A stretch of 64,000 nt of DNA from Epiperipatus broadwayi (lineage: Eukaryota; Onychophora; Udeonychophora; Euonychophora; Peripatidae): the NCBI GenBank assembly GCA_028023455.1, contig JAQFVV010012400.1:10096248-10160247 (forward strand), given 5' to 3'. Of this stretch, positions 45,346 to 57,110 are shown one piece after another. How positions within the stretch are numbered: position 1 is the first letter of the stretch; every line of letters begins with the position of its first letter. The translations under genes and the position numbers were made by a program. The notes under the pieces were generated by a model. It made no database searches, had not been told where the DNA came from, and saw nothing but the letters and a program-made list of their open reading frames with translations.

Positions 45346-47734
45346 ATGTGATATATAATATTTTGTAATAACATTTTTATTACTGTGCAGATACTAAAAA
45401 TTAAAAATAATATATATATTTTATAATAAATGCTTTTATTTATTGTGCATTAAAACCCCCAAAATAATTATTTCCTTCAACCATAATTGGAAGTTTTAAT
45501 TTAAGTTGAAATAAAAATATGCAGTATTCTGAAATTAATTTATTTGTTCACTACATTTTTTATATAGCAAATGATTGAATTAATTAATTTCTGAGTATTC
45601 TATTCTTTTATTCAAGTGGTTAAAGAAAAAAAATACTTTTGGGCATTTTAATGCATTATTAATAAAAGTATTTATGAGAGAATATTTTTTATACTCATTT
45701 TATGAATAATAAGTGTATTATGTTTTAAATTGCAAAATCCAAGTTGTACTTTTAATTTAATGAATAATAATCATTAAATTATTTTTTATTTATAACTTTT
45801 ATGGGTTAGTGGGAAATATTGCTTTCTATAAGTGTCATTTTAATCTCATTCTTTTGGAAACAATGGATTAAGGTTTCAGTGTATATAAAAATGGAATGTC
45901 TTGAAGACTATTGTTTATGTTGGGCTGTATCTAAAATGCTTATTGAAATGAATATTTCATTTATTTTTGTCAGAATAGCATTGATTACATTTTAAAAGTC
46001 TTATTTAAAGACCCGCCCCAAATTGTTTAATGTTGATAAGATAAAAGAAATCCGTTTATATATATTGTGATGGAATTTGCTCATCATCATCTCTGTCACA
46101 GAGTAATATATATAACTAAAGTTCTTACCTAGTGATGGAAAAAAATCCTCAGTAACTGTTTACTTGGATAATTATTAGTTTGAGAATATGAACCAATTTA
46201 AATATTTTGTTACTGTCTAAGCAGAAAGGTGGATCTAGATGTTGAAGTGCAACACAAACCCATTGTACGGTTGCCGCATTTAATTTGTTAAAAGACAAGT
46301 TATTTAACACAGTGATATAACTATTGTAATTAATTTAGTTGTATATAGAAGTTTTTTAACCTAATTTATTTTGTGGGAGTTACTTAGACTGTTTTTTGAC
46401 TTAATATAATAGTTAATGACTTACTTCATTAGCATGTAAAATCCATAATATATGTGTGTGTGTGCTTTGCGCACTGATAATGAAGCTGATAACAGTGAAT
46501 GAAGTAAATAATATTCTACAATTTACTAAGCTGAGCACTTTTGGGAGAATTCATACTTCCATATTCATAACTACTAGAATATAATATAATCATAAAAAAG
46601 TATTTCATATAAAAAATCTCTGCAATATTCTAAAAATGTGAGGGTAAGATCATAATACCAATCAATATATTCTTCAGCTCCTACATGCAAAGATAGAAGG
46701 TCTGCTATTGTAAAAGCATATCTTTATATGATTGAACATGTAAAGTGGGCAAGCAACATAAGACTTTCTAAAAAAAAGTATTTTATAGTAAACATAAGCA
46801 TGGTTTTTATGGGAGATGCAGATCCTGTTTATATTATAAAGATTATCTCAATGAAATTCAAAATAAGTTCAATACTGATTGCTTTCATTGAAAGAATGTG
46901 GTTGAGGATAGAGTACTATGAAGAGACCTACAATTAGATATGGTGTGGAAGTTCTTCAAAGTAGAAAATCTTGTTGGAGAAAAAGTTCAGAAATGGCATC
47001 ATAAAGTATCAAATAAATGTAACAATTGATGAATATAAATAATAATGGTAAATTATAACTTATAAATTTAAGAAGGTAATATGATCTCTGTAAATCTTTT
47101 CAACTAAAGCGTGTACATAAATAACAATCGTTACATATATTTAACTGAAGAGAGTTTCCCAGAGTCAAAATAACTAAAAGGGTACTTCTGAAAATGCATT
47201 TTCCATTTATAGTTTATAATTAATTTTTTTTATTTTTGTTTTGTACATTACATAATAGATTATATATATATATATTTAATTTCACTGTATAAAAACAGTT
47301 TGGGATACCAAAGCAATAGATTATTACAATAAAAAAAAAACTGAGATGTTACTTTCTAGCATCTTAAATTTAGAGCTTCATTATACAATGATTAAGTTCC
47401 CTTACTTCATTAAGATGATTATATATATATATAAATCAACTGGGTCATATAAAATCACCAATATATGAAACATGTTTTTGTATTAATTTCAATTTATAAT
47501 AAAAATGTAGATGACATAAAAATGGTTTTGGGCGTATCTCATTATATTTAAGATAAAACTGTAATTAGTATAAATATGTGCTATATATTATAAATAATTC
47601 ACTCATTTATATATAATGCAGAAATTTTTTTTTTACTATGATATATATCTTTTTCTCCTGTTAGCAATCGTATTATCATTTTTTAAAAAATATAATTTTT
47701 AATAATTATTGCTTTGCTTTAAATTTATAATTTT
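45346..47734. other. AT-rich intergenic DNA
   Basis: One 69-codon plus-strand frame (46728-46937) has a somewhat protein-like composition (IEHVKWASNIRLSKKK at its start) and upstream open codons, but no motif I recognise; I do not call it. TA runs at about 47262 and 47421. Confidence 0.35.
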
Positions 47735-47930
47735 TATATTGACGCAATGACTCAAAAATCTCAGAATATCCAGCTTTTTCTTTAAACATGAACGCACATG
47801 CAGTGCGTCTTGTCTGTTGGAGGGAATGTCTAAGTTACATGCAATTTTTTGATGAATAGTAAGACAGCATCTAATTAGTCAAAATAAGAGTCATAGATCA
47901 CGTGACCGTATTCAACTAATTAACTTCATG
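47735..47930. promoter_or_regulatory. Possible regulatory cluster (AP-1, E-box)
   Basis: Adjacent gacgcaa and TGACTCA words at about 47741-47755, a CpG-containing hairpin (gcacatgcagtgcgtc), and a palindromic TCACGTGAC E-box at 47898-47906. Such short motifs arise by chance; the local clustering and lower AT content are the only support. Confidence 0.2.
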
Positions 47931-47934
47931 AAAG

Positions 47935-48640
47935 ATGAAATTCGATATTTTATTTCATTTTTATAAAAGTATCTAGAAGGTGACTAATATATTTTCAAAA
48001 TTTGTGTGTGATGAGCATATTTATAGGATTAGATGATTTTATAAAATACAATAGATTAGTATTAATTACTTTCTTTTGATCAGGTTTGCTATTTCAAGCA
48101 AGGTTATAAATGTAAAAAAAAAAAACCAATAAAATTTGAACTTATCTGGTTAAGAAATTCTAAGGTATATTAATTAAATAAATGAATTGATGTGTATTAA
48201 ATAGTGAAATTGATAAAAGCCTTTGCAAAGTTCTTTTACATGAAAAACTTAGAGAGATACTATTAAAAAAAAAAAAACTTCAGACATGAATTACAATGCG
48301 GATTAAATTATCACCCTATATCAGTCTGATGTTGAAGTTAGCACCAAATTTTCAAATTGACATATAAAAATAAAATTTAAATAATGTAATTTATTTTTTA
48401 GAAAAGCTTATTATGCAAAGATTTATTAAAATTTATGGTGTAGCTCTAAAATTGAATGCTAGAATAAAGTGTGTAGAGAGGTGGCTATCAATGGGTATCA
48501 CAAATGATAATAAGGTGTTATTGCTAACTGGTAGGCTGGTAATTATTGGTCACTATTCTTCCAGATTCTAACTTAAAAGCTGATTGGAGATAACAGCCCA
48601 AGCTTATCTAAAGCATGAATCTTCAATCTGTTGGCAAGGC
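47935..48640. other. AT-rich intergenic DNA
   Basis: No feature supported. Confidence 0.4.
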
Positions 48641-48649
48641 AAAATATCA

Positions 48650-49035
48650 ATTTGTAGCATTAAAATTATCAACTCTCTTGTTAGACCAGAGTGCCTTGAC
48701 AACATATTAAAGATTCCTGGTGGTGATAAACTTGGCCACTATCATGTGATTTACATTTGTTGAACCCTTTATGCAAAATCAAGTGTATTATCTAAATAAT
48801 AATTAAGTTTAGTGGGATGTGAAAGTATTAAAATTGATTATTAGCCTGCTTTCAAAACAGATTATATTTGCCTGTTTAATGTGGTTTTTTGAATTTGAAA
48901 ATCTGTTTCTTACAGTCAAAGTGTCAACTCTCTTATCTGTTGCACATTATAATAATAGGGGTGACTTGACAACTGATTAAAGATTCCTGAAATTGATGAG
49001 CTTGAGCTATTATTATGTAAGTTATATATACATAA
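48650..49035. repeat. Two direct repeats of about 110 bases
   Basis: 48653-48765 and 48914-49030 share gtcaactctctt/atcaactctctt, gacttgacaac / ccttgacaac, attaaagattcctg, gatgagctt/gataaactt and tatgtaagtta-like ends. They lie just beside the Penelope-like cluster and could be its terminal-repeat remains. Inference only. Confidence 0.5.
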
Positions 49036-49139
49036 GTATAGTGTTAAGGTTTGGTGATTTATAACAATTATTTTAAAGCTTATATATTCAAAAGAATGTA
49101 GTAAAATTCATTTATTGTTTATATATATATAAAACCAAA

Positions 49140-49770
49140 ACTGCCTAACACTATACTAGCAAAAATAAAAATGCAAAACCATAAAGCAATACTAGATTAA
49201 ATCCAAAATTTTACCCAAATCCTTACACAACCATGGTTTCATATACTATAAATAGACCTTCTCAAGTGAAAATCAAACTAAAGGAAATAACATATATATA
49301 CAAACAAACAAACATTCCCATAATTCATTTCAAACTCCACCTTCCCTTCATATCAAAAGAAATCTTCATAAGATTGATAGCCTCAGAATCAAAAAGTTTT
49401 ATCATCAAAGTCTCCTTTATTCTTCTTTTTAACTCATTCTTTTCATAAAAAATAACTGAAGCATTGTCAAATAATATTCTATGACCTGTATTCAATTCAT
49501 GAATATATAAAGCTGAGTTATGATACCTATGTTTAACTTTACTTATATGAACCTTAACCCTTTCATTAATATTAAGAGAAGGTGGAGTTTGAAATGAATT
49601 ATGGGAATGTTTGTTCATTTGTATATATATATGTTATAGTTTGATTTTCACTTGAGAAGGTCTATTTGTAGTAGATGAAACCATGGTTGTGTAAGGATTT
49701 GGGTAAAATTTTGGATTTAATCTAGTATTGTATTGTTTTCTGATTTTGCATTAATATATATATAAGTCAG
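49140..49770. mobile_element. Penelope-like inverted dimer
   Basis: Arms 49148-49345 and 49575-49770 are reverse complements (caaccatggtttcat/atgaaaccatggttg, accttctcaagtgaaaatca, cattcccataattcattt). They flank a minus-strand Penelope-like C-terminal frame. As at 25.2 kb, the right arm starts just past the stop of that frame, so two 3' ends of one element are joined head to head. TATATA runs border both outer ends. Confidence 0.8.
49325..49618 (-). pseudogene. Penelope-like GIY-YIG C-terminal fragment
   Basis: 97 codons. SALYIHELNTGHRILFDNAS then NELKRRIKETLMIKLFDS matches the region downstream of the GIY-YIG motif in Penelope-like nucleases (S-A-L-x-x-H-x-x-x-T-G-H-x-I, hydrophobic strand, K-R-x-I-K-E). 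The N-terminal codons come from the inverted arm and are not part of the original protein. No reverse transcriptase is present. Better preserved than the 25-kb and 50-kb fragments. Confidence 0.75.
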
Positions 49771-49989
49771 GTAAAAATAAATATAATAATTATTCTGAAA
49801 TAAATTCTATAATATTCAATATATCAATATAAAAAATAAATCGTAACTATAGCCAGCTTACGGCAGTGTATGCCACTCTGAGTTGCATTTAACTTTAAAT
49901 ATTTAAACAAAAAAAAAACTCATTAAAGTCACACAAGACTAATATTCCTATGTGAATGGACAATTTTTTATAATTTATGTACATTTAAT

Positions 49990-50930
49990 ACATTATTTGT
50001 CATATTTATAAAATATGACTCTTTGATTTTTCTTTTCTTCAAATCATTTTCCACATGTAAAATAAAAATATTATCGAAGCAAAAATCTCCATTACAAATA
50101 GCTAAATGTTCAGAAAATATGATTGAAATTTATCCACAGAATATAAAAATTTCTGCTCGTGGATTCTTTTTTTCACTGCAAATTTTGTCTCACCAATGTA
50201 ACTGGATCTGCAATGCCATATCACTTTAAAAATAATATTAATTTATTGATTTTATCACCAACATCCTTTCCATTAATAATTAATCTATAAGTATTTGGTT
50301 CAACATTAAATGCAACATTAAAATGAGCAGAAATTAATGATGTAATTTTATTGCACACCCTACTATTTATACGTGGCAATGAAATTAATGTTTTCTCTTG
50401 AATATTTGTCTTTCTTCATCCCTGTGTAAATTTATATAATGGAAATAAAATATCTTTCTTAATATATCCTACATTTAATAAATCATTAGCTTTTTGGATA
50501 ATTTATCACTCTAAATTTTTTACATTATTTCTAAACAAAAATGTTCTGAATCCAGCATAAGAGGAACATTTGTCTTGGGATGTGCAAATCCCCTAATTAA
50601 CAAGAGTTTGATGAACAATTTATAATTGATTATGTTATATTCTGTCCATAAAGTTAAATTAAGATATTTTATTTTATCTTCACTGTTTTCAGACATAGAA
50701 GCTTTTTTCAAGTGATTAATATCATTTAATTTATTAAAAGGACATTGTACTATAACAAGTGATCCAACAATAAACATATCATTTACATATCTAAAATAGC
50801 CTTTAACACCTATTAGGAAAAACTCTTTTAAAACACTCTCTTCATAATATGACAATATACAACTGCATATAACAGCTGAAACAGGCAATTCCATAAGCCA
50901 ACCTTCAGCACAATTGATCTTTAAACTGTG
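49990..50930 (-). pseudogene. Penelope-like reverse transcriptase and GIY-YIG relic
   Basis: Read 3' to 5' along the window. The longest frame (50520-50894, 124 codons) begins with ELPVSAVICSCILSYYEESV and FRYVNDMF, the reverse-transcriptase region around the catalytic YxDD box; the box is YVND, so one Asp is lost. It continues NYKLFIKLLLIRGFAHPKTN. Farther downstream, in other frames, SYIGETKFAVKKRIHEQ (about 50150-50210) is a GIY-YIG nuclease core and NDLKKRKIKES (about 50025-50055) its C-terminal tail. Multiple stops and frameshifts make it non-functional. Order RT then GIY-YIG is diagnostic for Penelope-like elements. Confidence 0.75.
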
Positions 50931-51130
50931 AAAATCAAATTTTAATCAGTAAATGATTAATTTTTAACAAATAATTGTATACAGCATCATAAGTTGGCTT
51001 TACTTATTATTATTTTTTATATTGGTACATTAAATAATGTTATTACAGAGGATTATAATTATATATATATATCACAAAGTTGTTTTATTGTTATATATAG
51101 AGCTCACAAATAAACTTACATAGTATCCCC

Positions 51131-51173
51131 AACTCCAGACTGGTATCTGTTACTGGCTTCCTCAGTGAGGTGC
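51131..51173 (-). ncRNA. Hammerhead-like motif, left arm
   Basis: Minus strand: CTCA-CTGAGGA, A-GCCAGTAAC-A, then GATACCAGTC-TGGAG. Same design as the right-arm copy but GAAAC is changed to GATAC, so probably inactive. Confidence 0.5.
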
Positions 51174-51732
51174 TAGGATATTCAAGCATTAGATTAGAAA
51201 TACTAGGGCAAGTCCAGCACTTTATCTAATGGATAACTATTAAGTAGAAAATCTGACATTTTCAGACATCCATATGTCTTCCAATCCAGCTATCTAACTT
51301 AAATAGGCATATGGGACTGAATCAAGTTCAGATAGATACACCATATATTAAAAAATTTAGCAATCTAAAATCACCAAAGCCTTAATAGCACAAAATAAAA
51401 TTGCAAAGAAATCAAGTCATATATCACATGACCTAATTTAACAAGTTTGTATTACAAATGTTATATATAGAGGTCGCAAATAAGCTCCAAGCTAAACAAG
51501 CTATTAAGTTAAGTAAGTTACTAAGGTTTTGGTGATTTTATATTGCTAAAGTTATTAATATATGGTTGTATCTGAACTTGGTTCAGTCCCATGTGGCTAT
51601 TTAAGTTAGAGAGCTGGATTGGAAGACATATGGATATCTGAATAATTTCACATTTTCTACTGAATAGTTATCCATTAAATAAGGTGATGGGCTTGTCCTG
51701 GTATTTCTAATCTAATGCTTGAATATCCTAGC

Positions 51733-51773
51733 ATCTCACTGAGGAAGCCAGTAGCAGAAACTGGTCTGGGCTG
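51733..51773 (+). ncRNA. Hammerhead-like motif, right arm
   Basis: TCTCA, CTGAGGA (fits CUGANGA), a very short stem II (GC-cagta-GC with an A-A mismatch at its base), GAAAC, TG, GTC with C51766 as cleavage base, then TGGGCT. Stem I pairs CTCA with TGGG (one wobble) and stem III is only AC/GT. Such minimal stem III is described for Penelope-type and newt-satellite hammerheads, which work as dimers. The A-A mismatch at the base of stem II is shared with the 12.0-kb and 41.1-kb copies. Confidence 0.55.
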
Positions 51774-51825
51774 ATGATAGCTTGTTAAGAGCTTATTTGC
51801 GAGCTCTATATTATAATGATCAGGA

Positions 51826-53290
51826 GATGATCAAAGCTAATCAGTCTTACTATATCTGCACTACAAGGGTGCCATCTAGGCATTTGAACCTAGAAAATTT
51901 ATATAGTATGCAGATATGTGCTGTTAAGATCTTATTTTACATATATTTTTATTCCGACCATTAGCCCATTGTCACTAGCTCAGCAGAGTAGTAGAGATTA
52001 TTAATAATGACATACATTATCAAAATATATTAATATATTTAAAAAAAAAGAATAAATAAGCCACTGCCAGTAATTAATACACAAACATTTATCTAAACAT
52101 ATATAAGATTTAAAATTATTTTAATATCAGTTTACATTTTAAAATTTAACTTACATTTTTAACTTTGATTTTAGATTTTAATTTACATTTTAATTTTTAT
52201 AAGTTTGTACAGATGGATTTATAAAAGTTTGTTTTATAATGTTGAGTATAGATCAGTTACATAGATTACACGGTTAAAAACATTTCAAAATAAACATAAA
52301 TGATCAAAATATAAAATCATTGATGGAATTGCAGAGGGAAATTTATAAGAAACCCAATGGCATTCATCATAAGATGCCGCATTGACACCAATAACTTAAT
52401 AAAACATCCAAATAAATACATTTTAGATACTCACCATAAGGTATCATTATTTACCAAATGTCTATATATTTTGATCAAATATGAAAACCAAAAACATAAT
52501 TAACCGATAACGAATCCATGCAAGTGTCTATACCCAACTTAAATTTAATGCATTTAGAGTGTCGAGTATGAATAGACTACATAGATTGCATTTGAAAAGA
52601 AAATATTTTTTCCCTTATTTAACCTTAGGCCAAAAGTTCGCAGTTAAACCGATGTCAATCCACCTGATATATCTATGTATTCAATGTAATACGAATACGA
52701 CAGCACAAATATAGGTTAAGAGAAGAAATTGACTCTTGTCCAGATAGGAATACTACATCTATCTGACGAGAAGAGCAATAAAAAAAACTCCATAGGAAGG
52801 GCCTGCAGTCCTTTTTTGCTGACTTACAATCCCATCCATAGGCAAAAGGGGGTGTGCGGCATATACTAGTGATTCTTCCCATAGCGAACCTCATACTACA
52901 TCTACTAATTACACCAATATATCCAATCCATTGACCTAATTCAACTATGAAACGAATGACCTAAGATTACCCTCCCCTAATAAAACTTCACAAATCTATA
53001 TAGCCATTCATGCCTGACTTAAATTTAACATTTATATAATTTAGTTTAACGAAAAACAGAAATCATAATAAAAACTTAAAGAACAAAAAAAAAAATGGAA
53101 ATGATTTTACAAAAGAAATACATCAAATAAAATTATAACTAATTTAGTCAGATAGAAAATTCTTCTATTTAAAATATTGAAAAGTTTAGCATTTAGAGTT
53201 CTTTTTGTTTAGAAATGTTCATTAATTATATATTTCTTACTGTTTTGAAAAATGTCCGTAGTCTCTGATTTCTTGTAATGGAAGATGTTA
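51826..53290. other. Intergenic DNA, partly less AT-rich
   Basis: 52240-52270 and 52556-52585 share short words (gagtat, gattaca/attgca, tacatagatt) and may be weak repeats. A minus-strand donor-like cttatg-gtgagtatc lies at about 52430. No exon or gene can be supported. Confidence 0.35.
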
Positions 53291-53451
53291 ATTCCCACGA
53301 AGTCATAAGGAAATCGGTGTGCAGTTAACCGATGGTCCTTTATTGTTGATGGTACTCTTCCGGGCTTTGATGTCCTGTGATCCACAATATCAGAAAATGA
53401 CGTTTCATTTTTTTGAACAACTGAAGGAATGCACAGTACTTGAGAACAGAA

Positions 53452-54752
53452 ATGACGAAGGCAATCCATGAAAGTTTAAAAGAATGGACAGAGGAAAATG
53501 TCCATTTTTTTAAAAGCAATAAAAAAATTACCAGATCTATTGAACCAAAGTCAGAAATAAAACCAGCAAGAGATGTAATTACAAAGGAAGAAGAAGCTGA
53601 TATTGTTATACCCAAATATTCAGAGGTTGTAGAAGAAGAAATGTTGCAAGTTGATATTCAAAAGCAGATGTCAGAAATGATTGAAAAAAATAATTTAATA
53701 AAGGAACATGTTAAAATAGAAAAGAAGTCAGAGGACATGGTTGAATTAAAGCAAGTTGAGGGAACTTTGGAATTTCCAACCAAAGATATTTTAAAGGAAC
53801 CACCAGTTGAATATCCAATTACTGACGAAGTAAAATTTGAAAGGGTTAAAAAAGAAGAAATTGAAATTACAAAGGATGTTATTGAAGTTGTCAGTCCACC
53901 TTCAGGAAAACCTCTAATTGTGGAATATATCTTGCAAAAAAAGAAGTAGGATATACAGAAGCTGAGACTGAAATAGTATCAAACACAGTAGGAAATTTTA
54001 AAATGGATGCAAAGACTGCTTATGAGTTGCAAGCTGATTTAATAAAATCTAAAATTGATTTAAAAATTGTGAAAGAGTCTAACATCAAGGTTGAGATCAT
54101 GGAAGAGTCTAAAATTGATGTTGTAAATATTGTTAATTGTAATATCAATATGGAGATACCAAAAAAATTAAAAATCTGTTCAGAAGCTACAATAGATACT
54201 GAAATCGATGCAGAAAACATGGAAAATATGAAGTCTAATGTAGAAATCATGCCAGAACCTGTTGAACAACAAAGAATAGTTGAGAACTTTGAGAAGTCTA
54301 TAGATACTGAAGTAAATGAAAAGGAATACAAAATAAGTGTGTTAGAAGATAAACCTATCTCAGAAATTCCCAAAATAAATGATAATGTAATAGGAAATTT
54401 AAATAAAAATGAAATTCCATTAGAAACATTAAAAGATGATGTTGCAAATGATAATATACAAGAATTAAATAGTGATTTAGAAGTGATTAAAAGAAGAAAT
54501 AAACTGCTTTCAGAAATAATCAGGAAAATAGCACACAATATGATGAAAGATCAAGATAAATAACAGGATAAACAGCAGAGCAAGGAAGAAGAGAAAAAAC
54601 ACAAAGATAAACATCGGAAACATAAAAATAGTGCTTTCAGCCTAGCTGATGATGGAATAAGAAAAGAAATTTTTAATGAACAAAAACAGACTTTTAATGC
54701 TTGCCATTTAAAATCATACTATGAAATACCTCCAGACCCAGGGGAAGTCTAA
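53452..54752 (+). pseudogene. Broken Lys/Glu-rich gene or retrocopy
   Basis: Two long frames read on through a single lesion. The first (ATG at 53452, MTKAIHESLKEWTEENVHF) ends at a stop right after a run of seven A residues near 53936; shifting by one base there continues smoothly as EVGYTEAETEIVSNTV into the second frame (54003-54560). After one in-frame TAA (54561-54563) the same frame stays open for 62 codons (DKHRKHKNSAFSLADDG ... YYEIPPDPGEV) to TAA at 54750. AATAAA signals follow at 54787 and 54819. The product would be about 430 acidic/basic residues, mostly disordered, with K-E-E blocks and a basic stretch near its end. I recognise no domain. A further open stretch in a third frame (53292-53468) may be its 5' part. 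Pseudogene or retrocopy is likeliest; sequencing error in the A-run would leave one stop. Confidence 0.55.
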
Positions 54753-54782
54753 ATTATTTTCAAAATGGGAGGCCCTTTCTTT

Positions 54783-54830
54783 TTGGAATAAACCAAGAAA
54801 ACTGTAATTAATCATGATAATAAACTATAA
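54783..54830 (+). terminator. Polyadenylation signals after the broken gene
   Basis: AATAAA at 54787-54792 and again at 54819-54824, 35-70 bases after the last stop codon. Their placement supports transcription of the ancestor of this frame, though AATAAA is common in AT-rich DNA. Confidence 0.35.
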
Positions 54831-54934
54831 TTTAGAAGTTAGCAAATCTAAACACTTACGATTCCTATAATAATATAATAAATCTTGGTCAGTAAACCCT
54901 TGGTCAGCCTCTATTGTCACTGGACACCCAAGTA

Positions 54935-55065
54935 AAATGTTTTTTTTGTTGTTTTTTCCCCCAAGTCGAGGGATATGAAGCTGGAAATATAGTATATATT
55001 TCTGCTTCACCTAGTGCCAATGTCATCAACACTAGTATGGGTTTGAACCCAACCTTTTATAATAA
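54935..55065 (-). mobile_element. tRNA-derived SINE fragment
   Basis: Minus strand: ggttgggttcaaacccatac (good box B), then ttggcactaggtgaagcag, atttccagcttcatatccc, ctcgacttggggg and an A-rich end. Box A is missing or degraded. It differs from the other SINE families here. Confidence 0.55.
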
Positions 55066-55540
55066 CTGACACCCACCTCATAATTGATGGTAGTATAATT
55101 ATAAGCAATATTGTAATCTTGTATCTAATTAATTTGTATTTTATGATTAACTAACCTTTTATAATAGTTTATTTATTTTATAATGTTTGTAAAACTATAT
55201 ATTATGTTTATTTTATTAAATTGGCATTGATATGTAATTGAATCCTAGATATCTATAAAATGTTACAAATATTTTAAATTCTTTTATTAAAGTTCATTTT
55301 TCTTAAGTTAATCAGTTGGTAACATTTTATATTTATCGTTTGATAAATGTACATTAAAGGATCGATTATATTTTGTAAATTTCTACTTAAGTTTTATATC
55401 AAATATTAAATTTGAAAGTCATTGTACCAAATTCCTAAACTTTTTCTGAATAAAAGTTACATTTTTGTTAATCTAAACTTTAATTAAATAGGTTTGTTAG
55501 TACAATGACTGATAAACTGAATATGCTTGTTGCTGTTTCT
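55066..55540. other. AT-rich spacer
   Basis: No feature. Confidence 0.4.
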
Positions 55541-57110
55541 TTTAATTAGCAAATGAACCCTTGGGGCATGTTGATAGATTTCCCTCCAAAGCAGGCACCA
55601 ATCTCAGAGAAACACTTAGAGTGATTGCAATTGGCAGTTGTCACTGTAGATTAAATCCTAAAGATAAAGCCAGATCAAATAAATAATGGAGATTATTGAT
55701 TATTTATTTGAAGAGTTCACTGAAGAGAGTAGTTTAGATTTAGTACATCGTGATTGAAGAATTACTGGCTAAAAAGATCGACCGTTGCTTTCTGGAGCTC
55801 TGTCCCACCAGCTCATCAATGCCCTTCCAGTGCTCTTGCATCAAGGAAGCCTGCTGAGTGATCTGGCTTTATATAACTGCCTGTGTCAAGCCATGTATAA
55901 GTCTATCATTTGGTTGAGATAACCCCAATTTGCTGCAAGGCACTAATTCTACCTTGCATTATTTTCTAAATCAATGTTAATTTATATTATCTATATCTGT
56001 TTATACAACTTAGTTTTAAAATGCGTCTTAATTTTTTTTTTTTAAATTTAAAATATCAATTCTTCTAAAAATCTCATATTATTTTGATGTTGCAAATTAA
56101 ATTAATTTTTGTTGGTTTAATTAGAATATTTGACTTACTGAAATTGCCAAGTATAAAACTCAGCGAGAAACTAGATTTAAACCCTCCCTCTTATTTTCTC
56201 CATTTAAAAATCATTACCAGAGACTTATTTCCCTTAAATTAATTAATAGAAAAGCTCATTTAGTTTTGTACCTTTTATATTATAAATTTGTTTTAAATGA
56301 TAGAAATTATTTTAAAAATTAGATGTGTTATTATTACCTCCCATTTAAAATTGCCCTCGTAAATTTTTTTCTGAAAGAATAAAGAATTTTAGTAAATCAG
56401 TTAAGTAAATCTATTACGATTTCTGTAAAACAAATGTCTTAAAAAAATTGTTGAAAGCATTTTATCAGTACATGTTTCATACATATATTTATTTGTCAAA
56501 AAAAATAGTAAAAATTCGATGTATAATTTATTAAGCTGCATCACCAGAAGTGAGTTTGATATTTAATACTCCGTTTGTTTATGTTAATTAAAAGACTGAT
56601 TTATTCTGTAATCTTCAATGATGAACTATTTAATATTTGGAAAGTGTGGAAAGCAATTTATATTTTAGTTTTAATTCTTGCCTTCCTTTTTATAATATAA
56701 TTTATGATTCATTCATTGATGGCCTAAGGTTTCTGTGACTTTTCATAATGTCAGGGAGCTGATTATTTTAATCAGGGATTAAGTTATTATTTTCATTAGT
56801 CATACACTATCTGTATATGTCTAAGGCATTATGTATTTATAGATACAACCATTCATTTATTATTAGTATTTTGCTTTGCTACTTACTCCTCAGGACCTTC
56901 GGAAATTTAACTATGACCAGTCCAATCTTTCACATTCCCTCAAAGTAGACGTAGTTCATACCAAGGGATTCTTTTTCAGGCATTGCCATTACGATGTGTA
57001 TGGGAAGTCCAGCACATCAAAAATATTATTATTATTATTCAGAGACATGTTTTGGCTGGAGGGCCAGCATTTCTCATCATCCACCTGTACAAACCAGGGA
57101 TTTCTTTTAA

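Larger units (their letters stand above)
51085..51825. mobile_element. Inverted-dimer element with hammerhead-like motif in both arms
   Basis: Left arm (about 51095-51420) and right arm (about 51485-51815) are reverse complements: gagctcacaaataa / ttatttgcgagctc, aactccagactggt, ggcttcctcagtgag, tcaagcattagattagaaat, acatccatatgtcttccaatcc, ggactgaatcaagttcag, accaaagcctta. Only about 60 bases lie between. There is no coding frame, so it is non-autonomous. Its arms resemble the first half of the 41-kb F2-type copy. Closely flanks the Penelope-like relics. Confidence 0.85.

Noticed and set aside
46728-46937. 69-codon frame as a conserved protein
   Set aside because: It looks somewhat protein-like but has no motif, and flanking frames are closed.
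54020-54538. 172-codon minus-strand frame as a membrane protein
   Set aside because: It is the antisense shadow of the Lys/Glu-rich plus frame; Ser/Phe/Ile-rich reverse translation explains it.
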